9,144 bases of DNA from Hyphomicrobiales bacterium (GCA_015494185.1 WGBT01000379.1:1-9144); one strand, 5' to 3'. Positions 1 to 6,634 are shown, counted from the stretch's first letter. The notes: generated by a model from the sequence alone, not told the origin. Numbers and translations: made by a program.

Positions 1-1166
1 CATTCCCGCCATTCGTGCGCGGCCTTCGAATCCGCCACGATACCGCTGCCAATCCCAACCTCACCATGATAGCCCCCCTCCGTCCGGGGACGCAAGGTCA
101 GCGTTCTGATCGCCACGTTGAACCGGGCCCGCACCCCGTCATCAGGCCCCGCCGGCGGCTCAATAAAACCTATCGCCCCGGTATAGACCCCGCGCGGCTC
201 CCGTTCCAATTGGGCGATGATTTGCTGCCCCCTGATCTTTGGCGCGCCAACAATGGAGCCTGGGGGAAACAACGCCTCAAAAAGCTTCCCAAGGGAAAGG
301 TCTTTGGGCACTTGTGCTGTGATACTGGAGGTCATTTGATGCAGCGTCGGGAAGGTCTCAACCGTATAAAGCTCCGGCACGGCCACCGTTCCAAGCTTCG
401 CCAACCGCCCCAGATCGTTACGCATCAAATCGGTGATCATGAGATTTTCAGCGCGGTTTTTGGGATCTGCGGCCAAATCGGCGCGCCTTTTCTCATCCTC
501 CTTTAAGGTTTTGCCGCGCGGGGCGGTGCCTTTCATGGGCTTGGTCAAAAGCCGCCCCCTCTCAAGGCGAATAAAGAGTTCTGGCGACAGCGAGAGCAGA
601 TGAAAATCAGGTGTTGCGATATAGCCGCCATAAGCCACCGGTTGCCGCTTGAGCAGCCGCGTAAACAAGGCCCGAGGCCGCCCCCTGAAGGTAAACCGCG
701 CCTTGAAAGTCAGGTTCAATTGATAAATCTCGCCCCTAGCTATCAGCCGCTGAACCTTTGCGAACCGTTCGCTGTAATCATGCTCGTCGATCTGGGGGAG
801 CGGGGGGCTGAGCGCCTCTGGATTGTCTGCAGGACCGGCCCATTGTTGCAAATCCGCCAGCGACCAGCGGCGTTTCGTCTCAGACTCAAAAAGGGCAAAC
901 CAAAGCAACGGCATTGGGCGCGATGGGGGCAGCCATTCAAGCAAGCGCGGCTCGAGCACATAGCCCAGTTCATAGGACAAAAAACCCGCCGCCATCAAGC
1001 CGTCTTGCCGCACCGCCGCTTCAAGACTGCGAAGAGCAGCCGCCACTTCTTCAGGCCTATGGGCTGAGATTTCACCAACAGGATCACGCAACATCAAAAA
1101 CGGCCTTGTTGATGAAGGCTTGCCATGGGTCAACAACGCGTCATGGACCAATAAAATTTCCGTCAC
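1..1166 (-). CDS. pabB: Aminodeoxychorismate synthase component I (PabB), 3' end beyond window
   Basis: PabB converts chorismate plus ammonia (from a PabA-type glutaminase) to 4-amino-4-deoxychorismate, the precursor of p-aminobenzoate and folate, in the cytoplasm. The 388 residues visible carry the chorismate-binding fold: IYQLNLTF at 147-154, PMKGTAPRG at 210-218, ENLMITDLMRNDLGR from 240, HQMTSSI at 276-282, FPPGSIVGAPK at 300-310 and GIGSGIVADS at 371-380. Lys212 in PMKGT is the position that separates PabB from anthranilate synthase TrpE, which has Ala there. The start is a GTG at 1166 with GGAGGA about 8 nt upstream; I found no ATG in frame upstream. The N-terminal region is short compared with E. 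coli PabB and resembles the form often fused to a class IV aminotransferase/lyase (PabC) domain, so the missing 3' part may encode PabC; this is inference. It diverges from the DUF255 gene. Confidence 0.95.
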   Translation of the reverse strand, partial: MTEILLVHDALLTHGKPSSTRPFLMLRDPVGEISAHRPEEVAAALRSLEAAVRQDGLMAAGFLSYELGYVLEPRLLEWLPPSRPMPLLWFALFESETKRRWSLADLQQWAGPADNPEALSPPLPQIDEHDYSERFAKVQRLIARGEIYQLNLTFKARFTFRGRPRALFTRLLKRQPVAYGGYIATPDFHLLSLSPELFIRLERGRLLTKPMKGTAPRGKTLKEDEKRRADLAADPKNRAENLMITDLMRNDLGRLAKLGTVAVPELYTVETFPTLHQMTSSITAQVPKDLSLGKLFEALFPPGSIVGAPKIRGQQIIAQLEREPRGVYTGAIGFIEPPAGPDDGVRARFNVAIRTLTLRPRTEGGYHGEVGIGSGIVADSKAAHEWRE

Positions 1167-1240
1167 TGGCGCCGTCCTCCCGCCCTCATTTTGCTTCTCA
1201 GCCCTTGTTCCTGAAGCATTTTGTAATATTTGAAAGTTAA

Positions 1241-1268
1241 AATAAAAGTGTCATGCAATAAAAGTGTC
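1241..1268. repeat. Two 12-bp direct repeats, AATAAAAGTGTC
   Basis: Perfect copies lie at 1241-1252 and 1257-1268, with a 16-bp period, overlapping the proposed pabB promoter. The stretch 1248-1264 recurs with one mismatch at 6542-6558, in the prmC/DUF4167 gap. It could be a protein-binding repeat or a small duplication. Confidence 0.5.
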
Positions 1269-1270
1269 GA
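1242..1270 (-). promoter_or_regulatory. Candidate sigma70-type promoter of pabB
   Basis: On the minus strand TCGACA (1270-1265, 5 of 6 to TTGACA) and TTTTAT (1247-1242, 4 of 6 to TATAAT) are separated by exactly 17 nt, about 75 nt upstream of the pabB GTG. The two hexamers lie in a pair of 12-nt direct repeats (AATAAAAGTGTC on the plus strand, 1241-1252 and 1257-1268), which could also be a regulator site. The assignment rests on hexamers and spacing alone. Confidence 0.35.
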
Positions 1271-1294
1271 AGGATGAAAGTCTGCACTTTGAGC

Positions 1295-1320
1295 AAAAAG
1301 ACAGGGATGGGCATCCCGTC
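1295..1320 (-). terminator. Terminator-like hairpin with T tract, minus strand
   Basis: Read on the minus strand, GACGGGATG (1320-1312) pairs with CATCCCTGTC (1309-1300) with one bulged base, followed directly by five Ts (1299-1295). The hexamers GGGATG and CATCCC on the plus strand are perfect complements two bases apart, so the loop would need to open by one or two pairs. No gene lies directly upstream on this strand. It would end any minus-strand transcript entering from the inverted-repeat element and insulate pabB. Confidence 0.4.
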
Positions 1321-1344
1321 CTTACGTTCCATGATGAGCCACTG

Positions 1345-1482
1345 GCATTTTCCTCAACCTTGTCAAGGGGTGAAACCGCTTCGCGGCCGCTTCAAGCGAA
1401 CGTGAAGTGGCGGGAGCCCCGCAGGCGAGAGGCACGACAGGGGCCTAAGAAATGCGGCCCTTGACAAGGTTGAGGAAAATGC
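1345..1482. repeat. 138-bp element bounded by perfect 25-bp inverted repeats
   Basis: The left arm 1345-1369 (begins GCATTTTCCTCAACC) is the exact reverse complement of the right arm 1458-1482. The 88-bp interior is GC-rich and folds further: CCGC/GCGG at 1376-1386, CCGCTTCA/TGAAGTGG at 1387-1410 with one G-T pair, and GCCCC/GGGGC at 1416-1444. Each arm contains TTGACA facing outward, toward the DUF255 gene on the right and pabB on the left. There is no transposase or obvious target-site duplication. A miniature non-autonomous transposable element or a dispersed palindromic repeat fits best; a structured RNA is an alternative. The repeat itself is certain and its nature is inferred. Confidence 0.8.
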
Positions 1483-1639
1483 AACAACGCTCACCATGGA
1501 AAGTAAGGACCGGTTTGGGCCAGAAAGTGGGGGGGACAGGAGCTGGAGCAAAGCAGCTTCCTGCTCAACAACCAAGTGAAATAGAGGTTTTTGTTTGTTG
1601 AAGCCTCTGTCTGGGAACTGATTTGATGAAGGATATTCC

Positions 1640-4294
1640 ATGCGTGAGGACAAGCACAAAATAGCGGTTTTCGACAGGGGGGCGGGGCAGACAGCAATTG
1701 TGATGGGATTTGCTTTCCTGGGCCTGCTTTCGGCCGATCTTTTGCGCGACAAGCCGGCTCATGACACCCCAGCCCCAACGGCGCCCATAGCCGAGCAACA
1801 GCGCAAGGCTCCCGCAGCCGCAGCCCTTGCGCCTTCAGCTCAATCCCAGCTCACTCCCAAGCAGGAACACCCGGCAAAATCGCAAGCCAAAGCCGCAACC
1901 ACCTCCCCAGCCAAGGCGCCGGCAAAGCCCGCTGTCATGGCTTCCTCCCAAAGCGCATCCCAAAGTGCGGCCCAACAGAACCAACAACCCTCAGCGCCCG
2001 CCTCCGTAGCCGTCCCTCAAGCCCCTGCCTCCCCCAAGCGATCAGACAGCAAACCCAAGACATCACCGCCCCCCAAGACCCCGCCCAAGAAGGCGGCAAG
2101 CCCATCGGTCAACCGGCTGGCCAACGCCGCTTCGCCCTATTTGCGGCAACATGCCAACAATCCGGTGGATTGGTATCCATGGGGGCCGGACGCCTTCAAA
2201 AAAGCACAAGCCGAAAACAAGCCAATCTTTCTATCGGTTGGCTATGCCAGTTGCCATTGGTGCCATGTAATGGCGCGGGAAAGTTTTTCCGATCCTGAAA
2301 TCGCCGCCCTTCTCAACCAACATTTCGTCGCCATCAAGGTCGACCGCGAGCGCCGTCCCGACATCGACGCAACCTATATGCTGGCCACCGAAATCATCAC
2401 CAAAACCGGGGGCTGGCCCAATTCCGTCTTTCTCACTCCCGACAAGAAACCGTTTCATGCCGGCGGTTATTTCCCCAAGACCGAATTTCACGCCTTGTTG
2501 AAAGAAATCATCGAGGGCTGGAACAGTGACAAGCGTCAACAGATTTTGGCCAGTGCCGATCAATTGGCGGCCACCATCCACAAGGTGATGAATATCCGCA
2601 CGCAGCACGTTCCAGTCACCAAAGCGTTGATGCAGCAAATCACCACTGATCTGCTCAAACAGCTCGACAGTTTCCACGGCGGCTTCGGCACCGCCCCGAA
2701 ATTTCCGCAAGCCCCGGTTTTGCGTTTCCTCTTGCACCGTGCCGAGATGGATCGAGACAACGACGCACTTGCCGCAGTGACCTTGACGCTCGACAATATG
2801 ATTGCCGGAGGGATTCATGATCAGCTGGGCGGGGGATGGCACCGCTATGCCGTCGACAATGCCTGGCACATCCCCCATTTCGAAAAAATGCTTTATGATC
2901 AGGCGCAGATTGCCAGCCTGTTGCTCGATGCCTATCGCCTCACCGGCCATCCCCTTTATGCCGATACCGCCCAAACGACCCTCGATTTCGTCTTGCGCGA
3001 GCTGGCCGCTCCGGAAGGCGGTTTCTTCGCCGCTTTCGATGCGGAAAGCCTCGCCGCCGATGGGCAGAAACGGGAAGGCGCCTTTTATTTGTGGACGAAG
3101 GAGCAGATTGCAGAATTATTGCCCCCCGATGACGCCAAGCTGGCAAGTGCCGCTTTCTCGATCACAACTGATGGCAATTTTGAAGGCGCCAATGTTCTAC
3201 ATTTCAACGACACCCCCGAAAACCATCTCAACAGCTTAGCCAAGCAATTTGCCCTTACCCGCGCTGAGCTTGCCAAACGTTTGAGACAAATCCGGCAGCG
3301 CCTGTACCGCGCCCGCAAGACCCGTCCTGCGCCGGCTCGTGATGAGAAGATCATTGTTGCCTGGAATGCGTTGATGATCGACACTTTACTTCGTGCGGCG
3401 CTGATTTTGAAAAAACCTGACTATTTACAAGCCGCCCAGAAAGCCGCCGATCTGATCCTGACCCGCATGGGGGGCGAGGAGGGCCAGCTCAAGCGCATCC
3501 TCTATCAGGGTAAAACCGAAATCAAAGGCCAGCTTGAAGATTATGCGGCCCTCGCCAACAGTTTCTTGACCTTCTATGACATCACCGGCGAAGCCAAATG
3601 GGGCGCCCGGGCCTTGAAACTGGCCACGGCCATCAAAGCCAGCTTTGCCGATCAGGCCCATGGCGATTATTATATGACCGTTTCTGCCAATGGATTTGAA
3701 CGCCTCAAGCAACGCGCTGACAGCGCCATTCCCGCCAGCAATGCGATGGTGCTTGATCTGTTCCACCGGCTGGCCCGGCGCACGGGCAATCCCGAACATC
3801 GTACCACCGCAGAGAAATTGGCCGCCGCTATCTCTGGTGTGGCCATCAGCGCCCCGCTTGCTCACGCCGCCACCCTCACCGCCTTGGACCGGCTGACACG
3901 CGGGGAAACCGGAAATGTCAAATATCTCGGCCGCGGCAAACTGCGCGCCACCTTAAGCCCGCAGAAACAGCCCGGCCATTATCTGTTGAAACTGGAATTG
4001 GCACCAGGCTGGCACATCAATTCCCACGCGCCCATCGAGGCGTTTTTGATTCCAACCTCGCTCGATCTGCATCACGCCGATGATGACGCCGAAATCGAGA
4101 TTCTTTATCCGCAAGCGGTCACCCGAAAGCTGGCCTTTAATGACAAACCTCTTTCACTTTATGAAGATACCGTTGAGATCGCCATAACCCTGCGCGCCCA
4201 AAACCGGCGCTCAACACGGCTGGCCTTGACCGCTCAAGCCTGCTCGGATCAGATTTGTTTGGAACCTGAAACCGTGTGGTTTGTCCCCCAGTAG
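1640..4294 (+). CDS. Membrane-anchored DUF255/YyaL thioredoxin-fold protein with C-terminal DsbD-alpha-like domain
   Basis: This 884-residue protein is assembled from several parts. Residues 1-17 are basic and 18-35 form one hydrophobic segment, suggesting an N-in signal anchor with the rest in the periplasm. Residues 40-155 are a Pro/Ala/Lys/Gln-rich linker. DUF255 (thioredoxin-like, as in YyaL and SPATA20) spans about 157-320, with NRLANAASPYLRQHANNPVDW at its start and the CHWC redox motif at Cys205/Cys208. Residues 330-755 are the helical, glycosidase-like part of the same family (APKFP, HFEKMLYDQA, DEKIIVAWNALM). Residues 765-884 resemble the DsbD N-terminal domain, with Cys868 and Cys873 in ACSDQICLEPE where DsbD has its thiol pair. 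A thiol-disulfide role outside the cytoplasm is inferred; substrate unknown. The ATG at 1640 has AAGGA six nt upstream. It diverges from pabB and converges with pssA. Confidence 0.93.
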   Translation: MREDKHKIAVFDRGAGQTAIVMGFAFLGLLSADLLRDKPAHDTPAPTAPIAEQQRKAPAAAALAPSAQSQLTPKQEHPAKSQAKAATTSPAKAPAKPAVMASSQSASQSAAQQNQQPSAPASVAVPQAPASPKRSDSKPKTSPPPKTPPKKAASPSVNRLANAASPYLRQHANNPVDWYPWGPDAFKKAQAENKPIFLSVGYASCHWCHVMARESFSDPEIAALLNQHFVAIKVDRERRPDIDATYMLATEIITKTGGWPNSVFLTPDKKPFHAGGYFPKTEFHALLKEIIEGWNSDKRQQILASADQLAATIHKVMNIRTQHVPVTKALMQQITTDLLKQLDSFHGGFGTAPKFPQAPVLRFLLHRAEMDRDNDALAAVTLTLDNMIAGGIHDQLGGGWHRYAVDNAWHIPHFEKMLYDQAQIASLLLDAYRLTGHPLYADTAQTTLDFVLRELAAPEGGFFAAFDAESLAADGQKREGAFYLWTKEQIAELLPPDDAKLASAAFSITTDGNFEGANVLHFNDTPENHLNSLAKQFALTRAELAKRLRQIRQRLYRARKTRPAPARDEKIIVAWNALMIDTLLRAALILKKPDYLQAAQKAADLILTRMGGEEGQLKRILYQGKTEIKGQLEDYAALANSFLTFYDITGEAKWGARALKLATAIKASFADQAHGDYYMTVSANGFERLKQRADSAIPASNAMVLDLFHRLARRTGNPEHRTTAEKLAAAISGVAISAPLAHAATLTALDRLTRGETGNVKYLGRGKLRATLSPQKQPGHYLLKLELAPGWHINSHAPIEAFLIPTSLDLHHADDDAEIEILYPQAVTRKLAFNDKPLSLYEDTVEIAITLRAQNRRSTRLALTAQACSDQICLEPETVWFVPQ

Positions 4295-4301
4295 AGTTTT
4301 T

Positions 4302-4323
4302 AAACGCCCAGGACCAGGCGTTT
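4302..4323 (+). terminator. Weak hairpin after the DUF255 gene
   Basis: AAACGCC (4302-4308) and GGCGTTT (4317-4323) form a 7-bp stem with an 8-nt loop, eight bases after the stop codon. Only the three Ts at the end of the stem resemble a U tract, so termination is plausible but not convincing. It lies between two convergent genes and could serve both. A second 6-bp hairpin (CGCCCT/AGGGCG, 4411-4428) overlaps the pssA stop codon and lacks a T tract. Confidence 0.3.
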
Positions 4324-4416
4324 CCAAGGAGTTTTGCATCAAGGAAGTTGATATCGCGCCCGCTGTTGACCTTTAAAAGCGCAATCGGAATTGCCTGCCT
4401 TGAGCTGATGCGCCCT

Positions 4417-5328
4417 TTAATGAGGGCGGCGTTCATCGGTCTGATGGGGATGTTTGGGGGCGTGCTGAACAGCAGCACCATTATCTGCCGCCTTGATCGA
4501 GCCACGCCGTAAATCATCCGCAGCACGCCGTTCGAGCTGCCGATAATAACCGATACCCAATGGCAAGGTCGCCAAATAAATCATGGTCAGCACCGCCAAA
4601 GTCGCATAAGGGTAGGAAAACAAAACAGCCACCCCAAGCGCCACCGCGAGAAAGATCGGCAACACCCAATCCCGCTCGATACGCCGGGTCAGTTTTTTGC
4701 CGGAATAAGTCGGCAGATTGCTCACCATCAACATGGCAATGATCACCGTGAAGATCATGATCGCCGGCGTTAAATCCTTGATCCAATGAAGATCCGTGGC
4801 AAAGGCTAGATAGAGCGGCAATAACACCGTAAGCGCCCCCGCAGGGGCTGGCACCCCGACAAAAAAGTTGCTCTTCCAGTCCGGCTCGTTATTACCCAGC
4901 GCCACGTTGAAGCGCGCCAGCCGTAACGCCGCACAAACCGCAAAAACCAACACCACAATCCAGCCCAGCGAACCAGCCCCTTGAAGGGACCAGGTAAAAA
5001 TAATAATGGCAGGTGCAACACCAAAATCAACAAAATCGGCAAGTGAATCCAGCTCTGCGCCAAAACGTGAGGTTGCTTTCAAGAGCCGGGCAATCCGCCC
5101 GTCGAGGGCATCGAGCACCGCCGCCAATACAATCGCGGCAATGGCCATATCGAACCGATGCTCAACCGCCATTCGAATCGCGGTCAAACCAGCACAAAGC
5201 CCTAAAATGGTGAAGACATTGGGAATAATCAGCCGAACAGGGATCTGCCGCCGCCCGGTTACACGCCGTACCGCACCACGGCGCCGCGGCGGTTCTTCAG
5301 GCTCAAAAGGCGGAAACACATGTGACAT
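4417..5328 (-). CDS. pssA: CDP-diacylglycerol--serine O-phosphatidyltransferase (PssA)
   Basis: PssA transfers phosphatidyl from CDP-diacylglycerol to L-serine, giving phosphatidylserine and CMP at the inner membrane, the first committed step toward phosphatidylethanolamine. The 303-residue product has the complete CDP-alcohol phosphotransferase signature: Asp73, Asp76, Gly77, Ala80, Arg81, Gly90, Asp94 and Asp98, with exact family spacing. Hydrophobic segments run roughly 34-53, 60-73, 101-139, 163-181, 187-204 and 222-263. A basic proline-rich head (1-30) and a hydrophilic charged tail (265-303) flank the membrane core. The protein is slightly longer than many alphaproteobacterial PssAs because of the tail. 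The ATG at 5328 has no clear Shine-Dalgarno, but the head it includes matches relatives. psd, often adjacent in this class, is not next to it; the DUF4167 gene lies upstream on the same strand, 134 bp away. Confidence 0.96.
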   Translation of the reverse strand: MSHVFPPFEPEEPPRRRGAVRRVTGRRQIPVRLIIPNVFTILGLCAGLTAIRMAVEHRFDMAIAAIVLAAVLDALDGRIARLLKATSRFGAELDSLADFVDFGVAPAIIIFTWSLQGAGSLGWIVVLVFAVCAALRLARFNVALGNNEPDWKSNFFVGVPAPAGALTVLLPLYLAFATDLHWIKDLTPAIMIFTVIIAMLMVSNLPTYSGKKLTRRIERDWVLPIFLAVALGVAVLFSYPYATLAVLTMIYLATLPLGIGYYRQLERRAADDLRRGSIKAADNGAAVQHAPKHPHQTDERRPH

Positions 5329-5389
5329 GAAGAAATAAGCTCAACGATGACAACCGATACTCATCTGACGGAGCTAGATCAGGTGAAAC

Positions 5390-5413
5390 TTTTACGTGTA
5401 AAAATCGACACGT
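5390..5413. promoter_or_regulatory. Overlapping dyads upstream of pssA, possible operator
   Basis: Two inverted repeats overlap: TTTTAC-GT-GTAAAA (5390-5403) and ACGTGT-8 nt-ACACGT (5394-5413). They lie 60-85 bp upstream of the pssA ATG, between it and the DUF4167 gene. No T tract follows on either strand, so a protein-binding site is more likely than a terminator. No regulator could be assigned. Confidence 0.25.
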
Positions 5414-5462
5414 GACCCAACTGCTGATGATTTCCAGTCCCTTAACCAACCTCTGACGTATC

Positions 5463-5996
5463 TTAAACCGTCACACCATCTGATGTTTTACTCGTTGTTT
5501 TCGCCCGTGTCGGAGAACGGCGCCGGCTTGTTGTTCCTTTTGTCCGCGCCGTCCGGCTGTTACGACGGCCCGTGTCAGCGCTTTTCTGCCCATTGTCAAC
5601 TGACCCTGCTTCAGAAGCAGTCGAGTGCGATGCCACACGCCGCCGCCGAGACTTTGTCGACGCCGATTTCCCACCCAATTCGGCGCTGCCCAAAGGATCC
5701 GTTGCGCTTCCCTCTTCACCTGCTTCCCCGGTTTCACTTTCAACGCTCTTACGAGCAGCCTGAAGAATCCGGTTGTAATGCTCCGCATGTTGAAAAAAGT
5801 TTTCAGCCGCAACCACATCAAGCGCCTGAAGGTCGCGACCGTGCGCAGTATATTTTTCTGCAATATGCGCTGCGGTACCACGGATCTTCATATTCGGCCC
5901 CTGCGATTCGAAATTCCGCGTCAGTGGATTTTGCGAACGCCGCGTCCGTTGGGGCCTTTGTGGCTTACCACGTCGATTATGCTGTGCTTGCCGCAT
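5463..5996 (-). CDS. DUF4167 domain-containing protein
   Basis: The 177-residue product begins with MRQAQHNRRGK and continues NPLTRNFESQGPNMKIRGTAAHIAEKY, then VVAAENFFQHAEHYNRILQAA near 61-81, which is the DUF4167 domain (about residues 1-85). The rest is low-complexity, rich in Ser, Thr, Arg and Lys, with basic clusters such as RRRR near 117-120 and RRR near 158-160. The family has no established biochemical function; the basic, disordered tail suggests nucleic-acid or ribosome contact, which is inference. The frame stays open upstream to a TTG at 6080, but family members begin at the MRQ-like motif, so the ATG at 5996 is preferred; AGGA lies three nt upstream of it. In alphaproteobacteria this gene usually follows prmC closely; here a 923-bp gap separates them. 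Confidence 0.93.
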   Translation of the reverse strand: MRQAQHNRRGKPQRPQRTRRSQNPLTRNFESQGPNMKIRGTAAHIAEKYTAHGRDLQALDVVAAENFFQHAEHYNRILQAARKSVESETGEAGEEGSATDPLGSAELGGKSASTKSRRRRVASHSTASEAGSVDNGQKSADTGRRNSRTARTKGTTSRRRSPTRAKTTSKTSDGVTV

Positions 5997-6286
5997 AAGT
6001 CCTACATTCTTTGTTAGATCATTGATTGTTTGAAACGTTGAAGTGTACCCATGATCTTTGCTCAACAACGCCAACTTCAAAATTCAAGAGCATAACTTGA
6101 GTATCTCCATCCCAACCTGATGAGATGTCACCCTCCCTCTGATTACCGCCCAGCTAAATTGCACCGATAAAAGTCAAGTCGCTCTTGTTGAAATTTGCGA
6201 CTTCCCAATATAGCAAGGAGGGCTCAAGCGTACCACGCACACTAAAGCGAATGGCCAATTCATCGCTCATCCAAAAACTCGAATTA

Positions 6287-6359
6287 ATCTTGATACGAAT
6301 TTTTAAGCTCGAAATATTGAGATTCAAAATATCTTGGCACGAATCTCCAGGCCCGAAAT
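6287..6359. repeat. Degenerate 29-bp direct repeat, 44-bp period
   Basis: Copy one, 6287-6315, and copy two, 6331-6359, both begin ATCTTG and end CGAAAT, with ACGAAT and CTCGAA/CCCGAA at the same relative positions. They match at 22 of 29 bases, and all seven differences are transitions. It may be an old duplication or paired binding sites; no known element was recognised. Confidence 0.45.
6290..6318 (+). promoter_or_regulatory. Candidate promoter upstream of the hairpin series
   Basis: TTGATA (6290-6295, 5 of 6 to TTGACA) and AATATT (6313-6318, 4 of 6 to TATAAT) are 17 nt apart. Initiation near 6325 would give a transcript of about 175 nt ending at the terminator-like structure at 6500. The region is AT-rich, so chance matches are easy. 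Confidence 0.25.
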
Positions 6360-6384
6360 TTGCCCCCTTAAGAAGAGCCGAATA

Positions 6385-6500
6385 ATGCTAGAAAAGCATC
6401 ACCTGCTCATTCATACGGCCTTGCTTAGGCCGCCAAAATTCCACCTTATCTTTAGCTAGGCAAATGGGCTAGCTGTAAAATCAAGTTTTAGCCCCTTTTT
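6385..6500 (+). ncRNA. Candidate small structured RNA (unverified)
   Basis: Consecutive hairpins lie in this order: ATGCT/AGCAT (6385-6399), CGGCC/GGCCG (6416-6432), AGCTAG/CTAGCT (6454-6474), then the terminator-like stem at 6466-6494 with a T tract. The third and fourth compete for 6469-6474, an arrangement like an antiterminator/terminator pair. No protein gene lies upstream on this strand, and no credible one follows. It does not match an RNA family that I recognise. The true 5' end is uncertain; the proposed promoter would place it near 6325. Confidence 0.22.
6466..6500 (+). terminator. Rho-independent terminator-like hairpin, plus strand
   Basis: GGGC (6466-6469) and TAAAA (6476-6480), separated by a 6-nt bulge, pair with TTTTAGCCC (6486-6494) around the loop TCAAG. 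C and five Ts (6496-6500) follow. The bulge weakens the stem. It is the only hairpin plus T-run on the plus strand of this gap. Confidence 0.4.
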
Positions 6501-6605
6501 GCATAAGCCTCAATGTTATCCATGCCTAATGTGTCGACCATGTGTCATGCAACAAAAGCATGGAGCATTTCACACTGCAATTGTCAACAGCTCTCTGGCT
6601 TATCC

Positions 6606-6634
6606 CTGACAATATACACATTCTCTTATATAGG
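6606..6634 (+). promoter_or_regulatory. Promoter-like sequence without an assigned gene
   Basis: CTGACA (6606-6611, 5 of 6 to TTGACA) and TATAGG (6629-6634, 4 of 6 to TATAAT) are spaced by 17 nt. Downstream, an ATG at 6665 opens a 57-codon frame with no ribosome-binding site or known motif. Transcription would run antisense into the 3' end of prmC. Confidence is low because the region is AT-rich. Confidence 0.28.

Noticed and set aside
600..1067. 155-codon plus-strand frame, together with the frame at 15-506
   Set aside because: Both are antisense to pabB, whose minus-strand frame has all conserved motifs.
1163..1189. Eight-codon frame (ATG at 1189, minus strand) whose TGA overlaps the pabB GTG
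   Set aside because: The GTGA overlap could suggest translational coupling, but a frame this short needs no explanation beyond chance, and the good SD belongs to the GTG.
2231..2974. 247-codon open frame on the minus strand
   Set aside because: It lies wholly inside and antisense to the DUF255 gene, which has strong family motifs. Its protein has no recognisable domain and reflects codon bias of the other strand.
4276..4512. 78-codon plus-strand frame between the DUF255 gene and pssA
   Set aside because: It starts inside the DUF255 gene in another frame and runs antisense over the pssA 3' end, with no domain or ribosome-binding site.
5483..5998. 171-codon plus-strand frame
   Set aside because: It is antisense to the DUF4167 gene, has no domain or ribosome-binding site, and is explained by the minus-strand gene.
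5997..6080. N-terminal extension of the DUF4167 protein to a TTG at 6080
   Set aside because: Family members begin at the MRQ...NRRG motif, the extra 28 residues have no family similarity, and the ATG at 5996 has AGGA just upstream.
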